Assembly (NCBI GenBank): GCA_947465765.1
Contig: CANIAP010000010.1
Location: 1-47,058 of the forward strand
Direction of reading: 5' to 3'
From: a bacterium
GTDB lineage: Bacteria > Margulisbacteria > Marinamargulisbacteria > SXXA01
Length of the DNA stretch: 47,058 nt
Part shown: positions 26,102 through 34,753 of the stretch, in pieces
How the letters are laid out: each line of letters opens with the position of its first letter
Numbering within the stretch: position 1 is the first letter of the stretch
Made by a program: the position numbers and the translations under genes
Notes under the pieces: generated by a model
Databases searched by the model: none
What the model was told of the DNA's origin: nothing
The model's input: the letters and a program-made list of their open reading frames with translations, nothing else

Positions 26102-26122
26102 AAAGTAAACCACGTTTACTTT
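26102..26122 (-). promoter_or_regulatory. Nine-base palindrome upstream of cysK: operator or weak terminator
   Basis: Perfect inverted repeat AAAGTAAAC-CAC-GTTTACTTT, between tmk (ending 26158) and cysK (starting 26072), both minus strand. Read on that strand it is followed by TATTTTT, so it could be a terminator for tmk, but the stem is A+T-rich. Equally it could be an operator controlling the sulfur operon promoter. No known regulator site is recognised. Confidence 0.5.
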
Positions 26123-26157
26123 TCGGTGTCGACATTTCTCTATATATCCCATCGTCT

Positions 26158-26796
26158 TTATAGACTATGGCCACTCCGATTTAAAATCGGCGTCACAATG
26201 TCTAGAATTCTATCAAAAACAGTGTCTACATTTAACTGCGTGGTTGACACCACCGATACTCGGCGGGGTTCAGACTCTGCAATTTCCAAATATTTCGCCC
26301 GAACCCGCCGATGAAACGCCATCGTTTCTTGCTCAAAACGATCCAGCTTCGCCCGACCTCTCGCGCGCGCTAACCCCTCCTCAGGTTCTACATCCAGTAA
26401 AATCGTAAAATCAGGGCGTAATGGCAACAATGAGTGAAGCCCTTCCACAAAATCAGCGGGCAACCCACGCCCCCCGACCTGATACGCGACCGTTGAATCG
26501 ATGAATCGGTCACAGAGCACGACCTTGCCATCTCGGATCGCGGGCTCCATTACACCGGCAACATGCTCCAAGCGATCCGCCATAAACATCATGATCTCGG
26601 TATATTTGGAATGAAAACGGGTCGATGGATCGAGGATAATCGATCTCAACTGTTGGCCAAATGCCGTTCCCCCCGGCTCCCGGGTTAGAATCACCGGAAC
26701 ATCCCGCTCACTCAACCACGTCACCAGTTTCTGGAGTTGAGTCGTCTTTCCGACACCTTCGATTCCTTCAAACGTAAGAAATAATCCCGACATCAT
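26158..26796 (-). CDS. tmk: Thymidylate kinase
   Basis: 212-residue P-loop kinase phosphorylating dTMP to dTDP. The P-loop FEGIEGVGKTTQ, the LTREPGGTAFGQQLR region and DRFIDSTVAYQVGGRG (DRY-like) are present, and the lid lies near the ARGRAKLDRFE segment. Its start overlaps the preceding ATPase gene by 4 bases. It ends a long minus-strand string starting at lplA/dnaX. Confidence 0.97.
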   Translation of the reverse strand: MMSGLFLTFEGIEGVGKTTQLQKLVTWLSERDVPVILTREPGGTAFGQQLRSIILDPSTRFHSKYTEIMMFMADRLEHVAGVMEPAIRDGKVVLCDRFIDSTVAYQVGGRGLPADFVEGLHSLLPLRPDFTILLDVEPEEGLARARGRAKLDRFEQETMAFHRRVRAKYLEIAESEPRRVSVVSTTQLNVDTVFDRILDIVTPILNRSGHSL

Positions 26797-28031
26797 CGGG
26801 CCTTTGGGAAAATTCGAACACGCCGATACGGCGCGGATCCCACGTCCACCGAATTGAGCCCTGCAGCAGACACATGGTCGTGTTGAATACGACGCAACGC
26901 TTCGGATTGAGGCTCACATTCTCGAATTTCATGATCTTTCAATACCAAGCGAATGTCTTCGCCAACCGCATCCACTGCCTCATCAAGGCCGTCTAAATCC
27001 ACCGTACTCGATTGCTCATTTTGAGACTCTTGTCGCCGAAGATCTGGGATAACGCGTTCGCCCTTTAAAAACGAATCCACCGCGACCCGAGTATCCCGAT
27101 ACACCGCGACCCATTCTTTTTCTCTGATTTCAATAATGACGTCAAATGTCGGCGCATTCCGCCGTTCAAGAACTGTCTTTTGGGTACCCCGAAGTTTTGC
27201 TTCATCATCTCCCAAAATAACGCTCTGAATCCCACCGATCAAGTCGGATAACATCGGATTTTTGATTAAGTTTTCGAATGTATACCCATGCGCCGTCGCC
27301 ACCAATTGAACCCCGCGCTCCGCGATGGTTCGTGCCGCAACAGCCTCTGCCTCGGTCCCAATTTCATCGACAATCACCACCTGAGGCATATGATTTTCAA
27401 CAGCCTCGATCATGACCTGATGTTGCCTCTCTGGAGACCCCACCTGCATACGCCGGGCATATCCAATCCCCGAATGAGGAATATCCCCGTCGCCCCCGAT
27501 TTCGTTGGAGGTATCCACCACAATGACACGTCGCCCCATATCCACGGACAACACTCTTGCGGTCTCCCTCAACTTGGTGGTCTTACCAATTCCAGGCGGG
27601 CCTAAAAACAAAATATTTTTCCCGCTACTGACAATATCTCGAATATGGGAAATCGTTCCGACAATAGAACGACCCACCCGACAAGTCACACCCAAAATTT
27701 TTCCATCCCGATTACGAATCGCGGACACCCGATGAAGTGTCCGCTCGATCCCTGCACGATTATCCGAGGTAAAACGCCCCACGGCTGATATTACCCGATC
27801 CAACTGGACCTGAGTCACCACTCCAAAATCGATTTTGCGTTCCAGTTCAGCGACCCAACGAATTTCCGGAAAATACCCAAGGTCTAAAACGACCTCATTT
27901 AGATCAGCCAACCGATCGGATTTTAATAAATAACTCCGAACCGGATCAGGCAAAATCTCGACCAGCAGCCGCACTTCTGCAGCGCTGTCGAGAATGCCCT
28001 CACGACCGATTTCGTTTTCCTTGTAGTTCAA
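26793..28031 (-). CDS. Ycf45/SpoIIIAA-like AAA-type ATPase
   Basis: 412 residues if it starts at a TTG (28031). The ATPase core has Walker A FLGPPGIGKTTKLRETARVL, a Walker B-like QVVIVDEIGTEAEAVAAR, VDTSNEIGGDGDIPHSGIG and a following ERGVQLVATAHG, typical of the single-strand-binding ATPase family found in cyanobacteria and plastids (Ycf45) and in spore formers (SpoIIIAA). The C-terminal 100 residues are acidic and do not show the R3H domain of the cyanobacterial forms. An open frame continues to an ATG at 28151 but would overlap the HU-like gene by 151 bases; no ATG or GTG lies near 28000, so the start is uncertain. A TTG at 28031 with AAAGGG before it is my choice. Function is not known. 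Confidence 0.75.
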   Translation of the reverse strand: MNYKENEIGREGILDSAAEVRLLVEILPDPVRSYLLKSDRLADLNEVVLDLGYFPEIRWVAELERKIDFGVVTQVQLDRVISAVGRFTSDNRAGIERTLHRVSAIRNRDGKILGVTCRVGRSIVGTISHIRDIVSSGKNILFLGPPGIGKTTKLRETARVLSVDMGRRVIVVDTSNEIGGDGDIPHSGIGYARRMQVGSPERQHQVMIEAVENHMPQVVIVDEIGTEAEAVAARTIAERGVQLVATAHGYTFENLIKNPMLSDLIGGIQSVILGDDEAKLRGTQKTVLERRNAPTFDVIIEIREKEWVAVYRDTRVAVDSFLKGERVIPDLRRQESQNEQSSTVDLDGLDEAVDAVGEDIRLVLKDHEIRECEPQSEALRRIQHDHVSAAGLNSVDVGSAPYRRVRIFPKAR

Positions 28032-28290
28032 ATCGAAGCCCTTTACTTGGCACAAATCCAATAGACTTAGTCTTTGGCAACGCAATTGTAGCGCCCGTTT
28101 TAGGATTTCGTCCTCTTCGAGCCGCCCGTTCACGCACTGTAAACCGACCAAATCCCACCATCAAAACATCTTTACCTTGAAGAAGCTCTTCAGCCAAAAT
28201 TTCAGTTAAAGAATCAAGAATTTCTCTCGACCTAGTTTTCGTCATTTTGCATCGAAGAGAAAGTACCATACTGAGTTGTTCACGATTCAT
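28000..28290 (-). CDS. HU/IHF-family DNA-binding protein
   Basis: 96-residue nucleoid protein. The helical dimer part MTKTRSREILDSLTEILAEEL, then the beta arm region GFGRFTVRERAARRGRNP and the C-terminal LPKTKSIGFVPSKGLRF match HU/IHF. These proteins bend DNA. The N-terminus may extend about 15 residues further than usual; a start at the internal M (residue 16, position 28245) would give the classic HU length. The 3' end overlaps the next ATPase gene. Confidence 0.9.
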   Translation of the reverse strand: MNREQLSMVLSLRCKMTKTRSREILDSLTEILAEELLQGKDVLMVGFGRFTVRERAARRGRNPKTGATIALPKTKSIGFVPSKGLRFELQGKRNRS

Positions 28291-28375
28291 AACGACAGTC
28301 CTTCTGTTATATCAAATGTAAAAGTCTTTCTGACTCTACCCCGCCTTTTTATCCCTATTTTTTTCCGCAGCCCTG

Positions 28376-28969
28376 TCATTCAATCGTTATCCGAGCTGCC
28401 ACTGCACGTTGCAGAGTCAACTCATCTGCATATTCCAGGTCTCCACCGATGGGCAAACCGTATGCCAACTTGGTTAATCGAACCGAAAAAGTCTTTAGCA
28501 TCGACGCCAAATACAAGACAGTTGCCTCACCTTCAATCGTTGGGTTAACCGCCAACACCACCTCCCTAAAGTCCCCCGACCGAAGTCGGTAAATCAATTC
28601 CGAAATACGAAGACTTTCCGGAGTTACTCCATCAAGAGGAGAAATAAGACCTCCCAGCACATGATAGATTCCATTAAACTCAAGGGTCCGTTCAATAGAA
28701 AAAATATCCTTTGGATCCGCTACCACACAAAGCCGAGACAAATCTCGTTTTGGGTTAGAACATACCGCGCACAACGGTTCCAACGTTAAATTAAAACACT
28801 GTTGACAGTAGGTCACCCGATTCCGCACATCGCGAATCACTGTTGAAAATTGATCCACATCCTTTACCGGCATCGACAAAATAAAAAACGCAAGACGCTG
28901 CGCTGATTTTTGTCCCACACCTGGAAGTTTGACCAATTGTTCAACCAATGGGGCAATCGGATTCAACAT
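28376..28969 (-). CDS. recR: Recombination protein RecR
   Basis: 197 residues. Helix-hairpin-helix LPGVGQKSAQRLAFF (residues 14-29), C4 zinc finger CQQCFNLTLEPLCAVC and the Toprim domain beginning LCVVADPKDIFSIERTLEF and ending GLPIGGDLEYAD. With RecF/RecO it loads RecA on gapped DNA. Its start lies 2 bases after ybaB. Confidence 0.97.
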   Translation of the reverse strand: MLNPIAPLVEQLVKLPGVGQKSAQRLAFFILSMPVKDVDQFSTVIRDVRNRVTYCQQCFNLTLEPLCAVCSNPKRDLSRLCVVADPKDIFSIERTLEFNGIYHVLGGLISPLDGVTPESLRISELIYRLRSGDFREVVLAVNPTIEGEATVLYLASMLKTFSVRLTKLAYGLPIGGDLEYADELTLQRAVAARITIE

Positions 28970-28971
28970 GG

Positions 28972-29292
28972 TTAAAGACCGGGTAAGTTCAGGCCTCCAG
29001 AAATTACGGACAACTTTTGAGTCGCAACATCCTTGGCTTTTTTAGTGGCGGCATTAACGGCTTCTTTAAGGGCTTTTTGTACCAAAACGGTTTGCTTTGA
29101 ATCCAACAACGCAGGATCGATGATGATCGAGGTACAATCCAATTCCCCGCTCATGGTGACTTCAACTTTTCCACCCATCGCAGATCCGGTAACCAATACT
29201 TGTTTTAGCTCATCCTGAATTTTTTTCATCTGAGCTTTCATTTCCTTGGCTTGCTTCATCAGCTTGCCAACATCTTTCAATCCTTCAAACAT
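28972..29292 (-). CDS. ybaB: YbaB/EbfC nucleoid-associated protein
   Basis: 106 residues with the YbaB signature KLMKQAKEMKAQMKKIQDELKQ followed by GKVEVTMSGELDCTSIIIDP and ending AKDVATQKLSVISGGLNLPG. Small DNA-binding dimer. It sits between dnaX and recR as in most bacteria, 78 bases after dnaX, with a strong AAGGAGA ribosome site. Confidence 0.95.
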   Translation of the reverse strand: MFEGLKDVGKLMKQAKEMKAQMKKIQDELKQVLVTGSAMGGKVEVTMSGELDCTSIIIDPALLDSKQTVLVQKALKEAVNAATKKAKDVATQKLSVISGGLNLPGL

Positions 29293-29370
29293 CGGGTTCT
29301 CCTTAAATCAAAAATCACAGTAAAATACACGGGAAACTGAATTATACCTCGAAATGAATCGGCGATAAAC

Positions 29371-31041
29371 CTAGTTTTCGACGATTGCACCTTCAAAGAG
29401 TGCAATAATATGATTGATTTTCTTAACACCCGTATCCGAACTACGTTGCTCTGCCCTCCTCGCAATCGGGGTTATATCCGTACTTATTGCACCTGGCGAT
29501 GGGGTCTGCGGCTCCGATGAATCTCCCGCAAATCGAATCGCATATCGCCGGCCAAACACCCGTTCAATAATTGGCTGAAGGAGCTCCTGACTTTTAGGTT
29601 CTTTAATTTTTTCCCGAAAAAACTGGAAATCCTGCTTAAGTCGTATCACTAACGACTGGCTGTCAGTGGAGTCCAGTTGACTTTGATTTAGTACCGAAAA
29701 CAACGCTTGTTTTTCAGTTTTGACCAGATGCATCACTTGCTGCCACTGCTGAGCAGGGGTCCCCGTATTACTCGTCGACACCTCTGGGGCTCGGGGCTGC
29801 GGCTTAGATAGAGCCGGGGCTGGCGCCGCCGGTGGAGGGGCGAGCGGAGGCCGAGCCATCGCAACATCTCTAATTTCATTGAGGCGTCGCATATGATCCG
29901 AAGCAGGATCTTTGGAAGGAGACGGAACCTCCGCCGCTTTAGTAACCGGTGAAACGGACGGAGGCATAGGGCCCTTTGTCACCGATAAGAATCGGATCTG
30001 GGTTAACAATTGAGGATCGGGAAAATTTCGAAGTTCGGGCAAGGTCCGCGACAGGGACTCTAATACCCACTGGACCCGATCCGCGGAAGCCAACGCGGCC
30101 AATTGGACCATTGTGTCTTTGCGTCCCCCATCCAGATGATCGGTATAGCCATAGTGAAAAAACAGAAGTTCTTTCAATAGATCAATTGTATCTTCGATCA
30201 ATTGCACTGGATGCACACCAGATTCGGCCAATTGAACCACAGATTGGACGACGCTCGGATAATTGGATTGAAATACGGACTTCAGCAAAGACACCAATGT
30301 ATCGACACCGGCCGCACCCAGCATCGATTGAATATCCGCGTCCTCAATTTGAGATCCTTTAAAAGAAAAAACCTGATCAAACAATGAAATAGCATCACGC
30401 ATGCACCCCGATGCATTACGGGCCAAAACCCGAAGCCCCACATCCGAAATCGATATATTTTCTTCAGTAGCGATATGCCTCAATTGTCCTGAAATCTCGT
30501 CCATGGTTAGTTTGCGAAATTGCAAATGTTGGCATCGGCTATGAATCGTTGCCGGAATTTTATGAGGCTCTGTAGTGGCCAACACAAACACCACGTGAGA
30601 CGGTGGCTCTTCCAACGTTTTGAGCAACGCATTAAACGCTCCCGAGCTCAACATATGGGCTTCATCAATAATAAACATTCGGTACCGACATTCAACGGGG
30701 GCAAATCCAACCTGCTCATTGAGACCCCGAATATTATCAACCCCGGTATTCGACGCGGCATCGATTTCAATGACATCAACGGATTGTCCTGCCGTAATTT
30801 TGCGACACAGGTCACAAACCCCGCAGGGCGATGTTGTTTTACCCGTTCGGCAATTCAGTGATTTAGCTAAAATACGGGCAGACGACGTTTTACCGGTTCC
30901 ACGCGGACCTGAAAAAATATAGGCATGAGACAACCGATCGTGGGCAATCGCATTTGAAAGCGTCTGAATGACATGATTTTGGCCCACTAATTCCGCAAAA
31001 TCAGAGGACCTATATTTCCGATAAAATGTCGTATGTGTCAT
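29371..31041 (-). CDS. dnaX: DNA polymerase III subunit gamma/tau
   Basis: 556-residue clamp-loader ATPase. The N-terminal AAA+ domain has Walker A FSGPRGTGKTSSARILAKS (about 42-60), the zinc cluster C64, C73, C76, C79, Walker B IIDEAHMLSSGAFNALL and sensor 1 ATTEPHKIP; a Pro-rich linker (about 375-420) precedes the C-terminal tau-like part. In some bacteria a slip site yields a shorter gamma form; I could not find a canonical one. It follows the outer-membrane protein by 10 bases and precedes ybaB. Confidence 0.97.
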   Translation of the reverse strand: MTHTTFYRKYRSSDFAELVGQNHVIQTLSNAIAHDRLSHAYIFSGPRGTGKTSSARILAKSLNCRTGKTTSPCGVCDLCRKITAGQSVDVIEIDAASNTGVDNIRGLNEQVGFAPVECRYRMFIIDEAHMLSSGAFNALLKTLEEPPSHVVFVLATTEPHKIPATIHSRCQHLQFRKLTMDEISGQLRHIATEENISISDVGLRVLARNASGCMRDAISLFDQVFSFKGSQIEDADIQSMLGAAGVDTLVSLLKSVFQSNYPSVVQSVVQLAESGVHPVQLIEDTIDLLKELLFFHYGYTDHLDGGRKDTMVQLAALASADRVQWVLESLSRTLPELRNFPDPQLLTQIRFLSVTKGPMPPSVSPVTKAAEVPSPSKDPASDHMRRLNEIRDVAMARPPLAPPPAAPAPALSKPQPRAPEVSTSNTGTPAQQWQQVMHLVKTEKQALFSVLNQSQLDSTDSQSLVIRLKQDFQFFREKIKEPKSQELLQPIIERVFGRRYAIRFAGDSSEPQTPSPGAISTDITPIARRAEQRSSDTGVKKINHIIALFEGAIVEN

Positions 31042-31051
31042 ATTTCCCTAC

Positions 31052-32374
31052 TTAAAATTTAAATTTAATTCCGGCAACCACTGTCGGCGCCCATTTCGAC
31101 GATAACAATGTATCGGTCGCCCCATTAACCGCTCCAGTCGAGGTTAAAAACTTATTTTGGACACCCACATAGCCAAAATGGTGTTGACTCAACGCAAACT
31201 TAAATCCGGTTCCAAAAAAATGTCGGGAGATTTGACTACCCGAATCTGGGACTACATTAAGTCCTTCGTAGTCCGCATATCCCCACATGTTTCCAAACAA
31301 TAGCAATTCTGATTTAAGCCGGAATGACAACGATTGGATACGGGATGCGCGAGCCCCCAAAATCATGTCCGTTCGCCAGGAGTCCACCTCTAAATCTTCA
31401 TCAAAAAGGGAGGACCGCACATCCGAAAACAGTCGCCCTTCCGCGGCAGTATTGGTATACGGCGTAATCGCTGATCCGTAATACCCTCGAAATGTCATCC
31501 CGGAGAACCAATAAAAACTTGGGGATTTAAACTCTTTAGATGGCGCAATCAATACCGAATATCCCGGTTTATCGGAGGCGGGGGTCCCAGACAGCCCCAA
31601 TTCCCAGTCGACGTCGACCCAATTTAAACCATTCAAGCGCCCATATCCCGACAACCGCGAATCGAATAACCGCCCCGGAAGATCATCCAACACTGTCCAT
31701 GACGCGGCGACACCCAGGGTCCGACCCGAATTACTCCAATCAAGAATTGCAATATTTGAACTGGCCACCAACCCATTCAACAAATACGCCACACTCATTT
31801 GCTGAGTTCGGCCCACCCATTGCATAACGACACCTTGCTCATTCATGTCTTTAAAATAAAGCCCCTTACCTGCCGTCATCCGCCGCAGGTCCCCTACCCG
31901 AGTCACCATCTGATAAATTTCAGGATCTTTAACATCAGAAATCCAAGTTGCGGCGACGTTTGGAACCAAAGTTGCCCCGGCACCATATCGTTCCCCAACG
32001 GAGCGTTGATTCATATCTAATCGGACATCAAAACTGAGCGATTTATTGGGCTGGGCCTTCAGAGTCAACGATGATTCCCAGCCTGACGGAAATGGATAGC
32101 CGGCAGCCGACACCGCACGGACATGCCCGACCCCGGTCATCGTCAGCCGTAAAACGGAGCCTTTTTCATCCACCAGCAGCATCCCTTGGCTCGCAGTAGG
32201 AACCTTCGATGTCGTTAGGGGAACGGATGTCGACTGCGGGACCGCTGCATTTTCCTTCGGCATCGGAAACCGACGTGACATATCCGCTGGAGATCGATTT
32301 TTATATTGGGCAAAGACGCCTGCCGGAAGCAGCGCCAAAATCAATAAGGAAAGGGCTAAAACTTTTCGTTCCAT
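31052..32374 (-). CDS. Outer-membrane beta-barrel-like protein, unknown function
   Basis: 440 residues. A Sec signal peptide MERKVLALSLLILALLPAGVFAQ (cleavage after AFA/AQ near residue 22) is followed by a Pro/Ser-rich stretch, then repeated amphipathic beta strands (for example MVTRVGDLRRM, MSVAYLLNG, KSPSFYWFSGMTFRG, HFGYVGVQN) and a terminal strand VVAGIKFKF ending in Phe, the BAM recognition mark. This suggests a barrel in the outer membrane of a diderm cell. I see no family match beyond that. Its first 19 bases overlap the end of lplA, so these genes are co-transcribed into dnaX. Confidence 0.65.
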   Translation of the reverse strand: MERKVLALSLLILALLPAGVFAQYKNRSPADMSRRFPMPKENAAVPQSTSVPLTTSKVPTASQGMLLVDEKGSVLRLTMTGVGHVRAVSAAGYPFPSGWESSLTLKAQPNKSLSFDVRLDMNQRSVGERYGAGATLVPNVAATWISDVKDPEIYQMVTRVGDLRRMTAGKGLYFKDMNEQGVVMQWVGRTQQMSVAYLLNGLVASSNIAILDWSNSGRTLGVAASWTVLDDLPGRLFDSRLSGYGRLNGLNWVDVDWELGLSGTPASDKPGYSVLIAPSKEFKSPSFYWFSGMTFRGYYGSAITPYTNTAAEGRLFSDVRSSLFDEDLEVDSWRTDMILGARASRIQSLSFRLKSELLLFGNMWGYADYEGLNVVPDSGSQISRHFFGTGFKFALSQHHFGYVGVQNKFLTSTGAVNGATDTLLSSKWAPTVVAGIKFKF

Positions 32375-33120
32375 GACCCTGTAGAATACCGTGAATTCAC
32401 ATAATCTGTAACAACTTGATCTGAAAAACAGGCCTTTAAGGGCACCGCATGAAAGAACTGCACCAGGCTACCGACAAGGTCGGCCTGTGAAATCCCAACG
32501 TTAGTCACAAACTCCGCATGAGTCCGACGGTGCCGATATCCGGGTTCCCGAGACGGATGACTGAGCAACTCGGTGATTTGGGCGATATCAAATGACCGCA
32601 AAATAGTCCCATGAAACAACACATATTTTTTTCGACGGCGCTGAGCATTCCCAGAAAATTTAAGACCGTTAATCGTCAAATCACTGTCTCCGGCTAACGC
32701 AACTGTATATCGATCCGACGTTACCAAAGGGTTATCCGGCAACAGTAATTTCTGGCTAGCCAGTGCCTGAAAGACCCATTGCAACCGCCCCATCACCCAC
32801 CGAGTGGTGCCTGTAATCGAGTTCAAAGTGGGGTCCAATTGAACCGGCAACACAAACGCATAGTTAAAACAGCCGGGACCTTGAACAACAGTCCCACCGC
32901 CAGAACACCGACGCACGATAGGAACACGTCGCGCCGACGCATGTGCAAGGGACACTTCTTTTGCGGCAGAATTTCCATAGCCCAGTACCACCCCGTATTC
33001 GGGGGATTCCCAGAACCGAAGAACGGCCCCCGAATCGGTTGATTCCGCCCAATCCAGTAGGGCTTCGTCAGCAGCCACATTCTCGATAAGCGACGGATAA
33101 GAATGATCCCAAAAAAACAT
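32356..33120 (-). CDS. Lipoate-protein ligase family protein (LplA/BPL fold)
   Basis: 254 residues. The biotin/lipoate ligase catalytic domain is shown by the substrate loop VRRCSGGGTVVQGPGCFNYAF (about residues 70-90) and GLKFSGNAQRRRKKYVLFHGTIL containing the conserved Lys. It attaches lipoyl or octanoyl groups to carrier-domain lysines. Whether it is a true LplA (activating free lipoate), LipM or LipL cannot be told: it lacks the long C-terminal domain of E. coli LplA. It opens the lplA-omp-dnaX string. Confidence 0.85.
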   Translation of the reverse strand: MFFWDHSYPSLIENVAADEALLDWAESTDSGAVLRFWESPEYGVVLGYGNSAAKEVSLAHASARRVPIVRRCSGGGTVVQGPGCFNYAFVLPVQLDPTLNSITGTTRWVMGRLQWVFQALASQKLLLPDNPLVTSDRYTVALAGDSDLTINGLKFSGNAQRRRKKYVLFHGTILRSFDIAQITELLSHPSREPGYRHRRTHAEFVTNVGISQADLVGSLVQFFHAVPLKACFSDQVVTDYVNSRYSTGSWNEKF

Positions 33121-33496
33121 ATCCCGAGTATATCTCTAAGGCGCAACGCTTAATACCCTATGATCCAATTCATGAAGGTTGAAATTGTGTAATATTTGAA
33201 TTAGAAAAACTGTGAGAACAACAAAACGGGGGAATCCTGGCCGAAAGTGGAGGTGGTTAAGGTTGAGGACTTCACGTCTTTACATTTCTCAAAGATGGAA
33301 GCAGTTTTACAGACTCCCATTCGACGGGGAATGATGTTTATAATCGTCTATAAAGACTCTAGAAAAAGGGTCGCATGACGTTCAATCGCACATAGTTGCG
33401 TTAGTGGCGCCGCCCCCGGCGTCACTAACGAATACACCCTGTAGGCGCTGATCCTTTCTGTTCGGTGGGTCAAAAACGGACAATGACTATGGGCAT
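33121..33496. other. Gene-free stretch with a strong hairpin
   Basis: 376 bases between lplA and the armadillo-like protein gene, with no open reading frame of note. It holds one strong hairpin at 33399-33430 and an A/T-rich stretch near 33340. No RNA gene is recognised. Confidence 0.5.
33399..33430. repeat. Strong hairpin (13-bp stem, 6-base loop)
   Basis: Stem CGTTAGTG / CACTAACG, then a G-T wobble, then CGCC / GGCG, around a loop of GCCCCC. There is no T run on either side, so it is not a classic terminator. It could be a REP-like element, an attachment site relic or an RNA element. Confidence 0.7.
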
Positions 33497-34702
33497 TTAA
33501 AATCCGGGATAATTTCTTGCAGAATCTAAATCATGTTGGATGTTGCTACGCAAAGTCCTCATTTCAGGAGTATCAAACAATGTTTCCCCTGTGGGGTATC
33601 CGTCAATAATTGCCTTTATTGTCTCCTCAACATGATGAGACCGGTCATTTATTCTGACGCCTCGTAAGTAATTATCGGATTGTGATAACGTCCCAAGCTT
33701 AATCAGTAGATCTCTGACTTCGGGAGTACTAAATCTCTCTTTTCCGGCGGGATTATTTTTAACAATCTCCTGGATGGCGGTTAAAATTTTACCCGTATGA
33801 ACCCCATTAAGAGCACTAGCACTATGATGGCCAAAGTCTAAAAGAATATCCCTGACTTCAGACGTGCTCAACCAAGCTTGTGAGTCAGGGTTTAATCTTA
33901 ACGACTGCGCCATAAAACTTGCAATATTATTCGCAGCTAAACTCGATGTACCCTCCCAGCCTAGTATACGGATATCCTCTCTTTTGACCCCCTCTTGAAC
34001 CCTCAGCGCAAGACTTTTTACAGCCTCGAGAACCGCAATAGTCCCAAATACAGACCCCTGAGGGTGACTGGCGGTGATATGTAAAAATGAATCGGTTATT
34101 TTTTTGCATTCTCTTTGTGAAAGAGTCCCCGTTTTTACATAGTCAACCAGAATATCTCTAACTTCCGGTGTGCAAAAAGAACCGACTTGATCAGGCTGAT
34201 GAGAAGTGATATTCACAATCGCTTTTGCTATCTGCGTCTTAGCCGCCTCTGAGTCTAAACCCCTATACAACTCCACAAGGGTATCCAGTGCTTCAGGCTT
34301 CCTTAAAAAAGCATCATCGGCGTATTTGGTGAGGCTATAAAGCGTCCAAGCTGAATTTTGCTTATCCAGCTCAGAACCCGCACGATTCGCATCGCCTAAA
34401 ATCGTCTGTTCTTCAGGCTCCGAAAGACTTAAATACCTTAGGCTCATCAAAGAATCGATATTCCCTCCCTGTCGCAATGCACTAAGAACCGTATGATGGG
34501 TCTCTTTAATAGTCGTGCCGTCGTTTGTTCTAAATGGTATCTGCAAGTTGAGCCTGATTACCTTATCTCGGTCCGTAGAAAACGGCTGATTCCTGACTAC
34601 CGGCATTACGCGGGGCAGGTGCCGGACGGCCTGTTGCCTCAGTTGGTGAATCGCATAAGACGCGGGGCCCACCACAGACATTCCCATTATTCGTGTGATC
34701 AT
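33497..34702 (-). CDS. Armadillo/HEAT-like repeat protein with a presequence-like N-terminus
   Basis: 401 residues. The C-terminal 270 residues contain about six helical repeats of 45-55 residues, each opening like FSTPEVRDLL (177, 279, 324, 376) and followed by segments such as AKAIVNITSHQP, ITDSFLHITASHPQG and IASFMAQSLRLNPDSQ. This is the pattern of armadillo/HEAT alpha-solenoids, which bind other proteins. The first 43 residues contain no Asp or Glu and five Arg (RHLPRVMPVVRNQPFST), resembling a mitochondrial targeting sequence. No signal peptide or membrane anchor is obvious. It has an AGAGGAG site 9 bases before the start. The next gene upstream shares the same style of N-terminus. Confidence 0.65.
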   Translation of the reverse strand: MITRIMGMSVVGPASYAIHQLRQQAVRHLPRVMPVVRNQPFSTDRDKVIRLNLQIPFRTNDGTTIKETHHTVLSALRQGGNIDSLMSLRYLSLSEPEEQTILGDANRAGSELDKQNSAWTLYSLTKYADDAFLRKPEALDTLVELYRGLDSEAAKTQIAKAIVNITSHQPDQVGSFCTPEVRDILVDYVKTGTLSQRECKKITDSFLHITASHPQGSVFGTIAVLEAVKSLALRVQEGVKREDIRILGWEGTSSLAANNIASFMAQSLRLNPDSQAWLSTSEVRDILLDFGHHSASALNGVHTGKILTAIQEIVKNNPAGKERFSTPEVRDLLIKLGTLSQSDNYLRGVRINDRSHHVEETIKAIIDGYPTGETLFDTPEMRTLRSNIQHDLDSARNYPGF

Positions 34703-34753
34703 TGATTTAATCTCCTCTTGTTATAGTAATTTGGTCACTTGGTTAAACCAATT

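Noticed and set aside
29371-31041. Programmed frameshift in dnaX giving the gamma form
   Set aside because: The only A-rich stretch (GGGAAAAAATT near 29620) does not form the X XXY YYZ pattern in the reading frame.
33399-33430. Integron attC site
   Set aside because: The GTTAGTG/CACTAAC ends do not match the GTTRRRY/RYYYAAC core, and no integrase is present.
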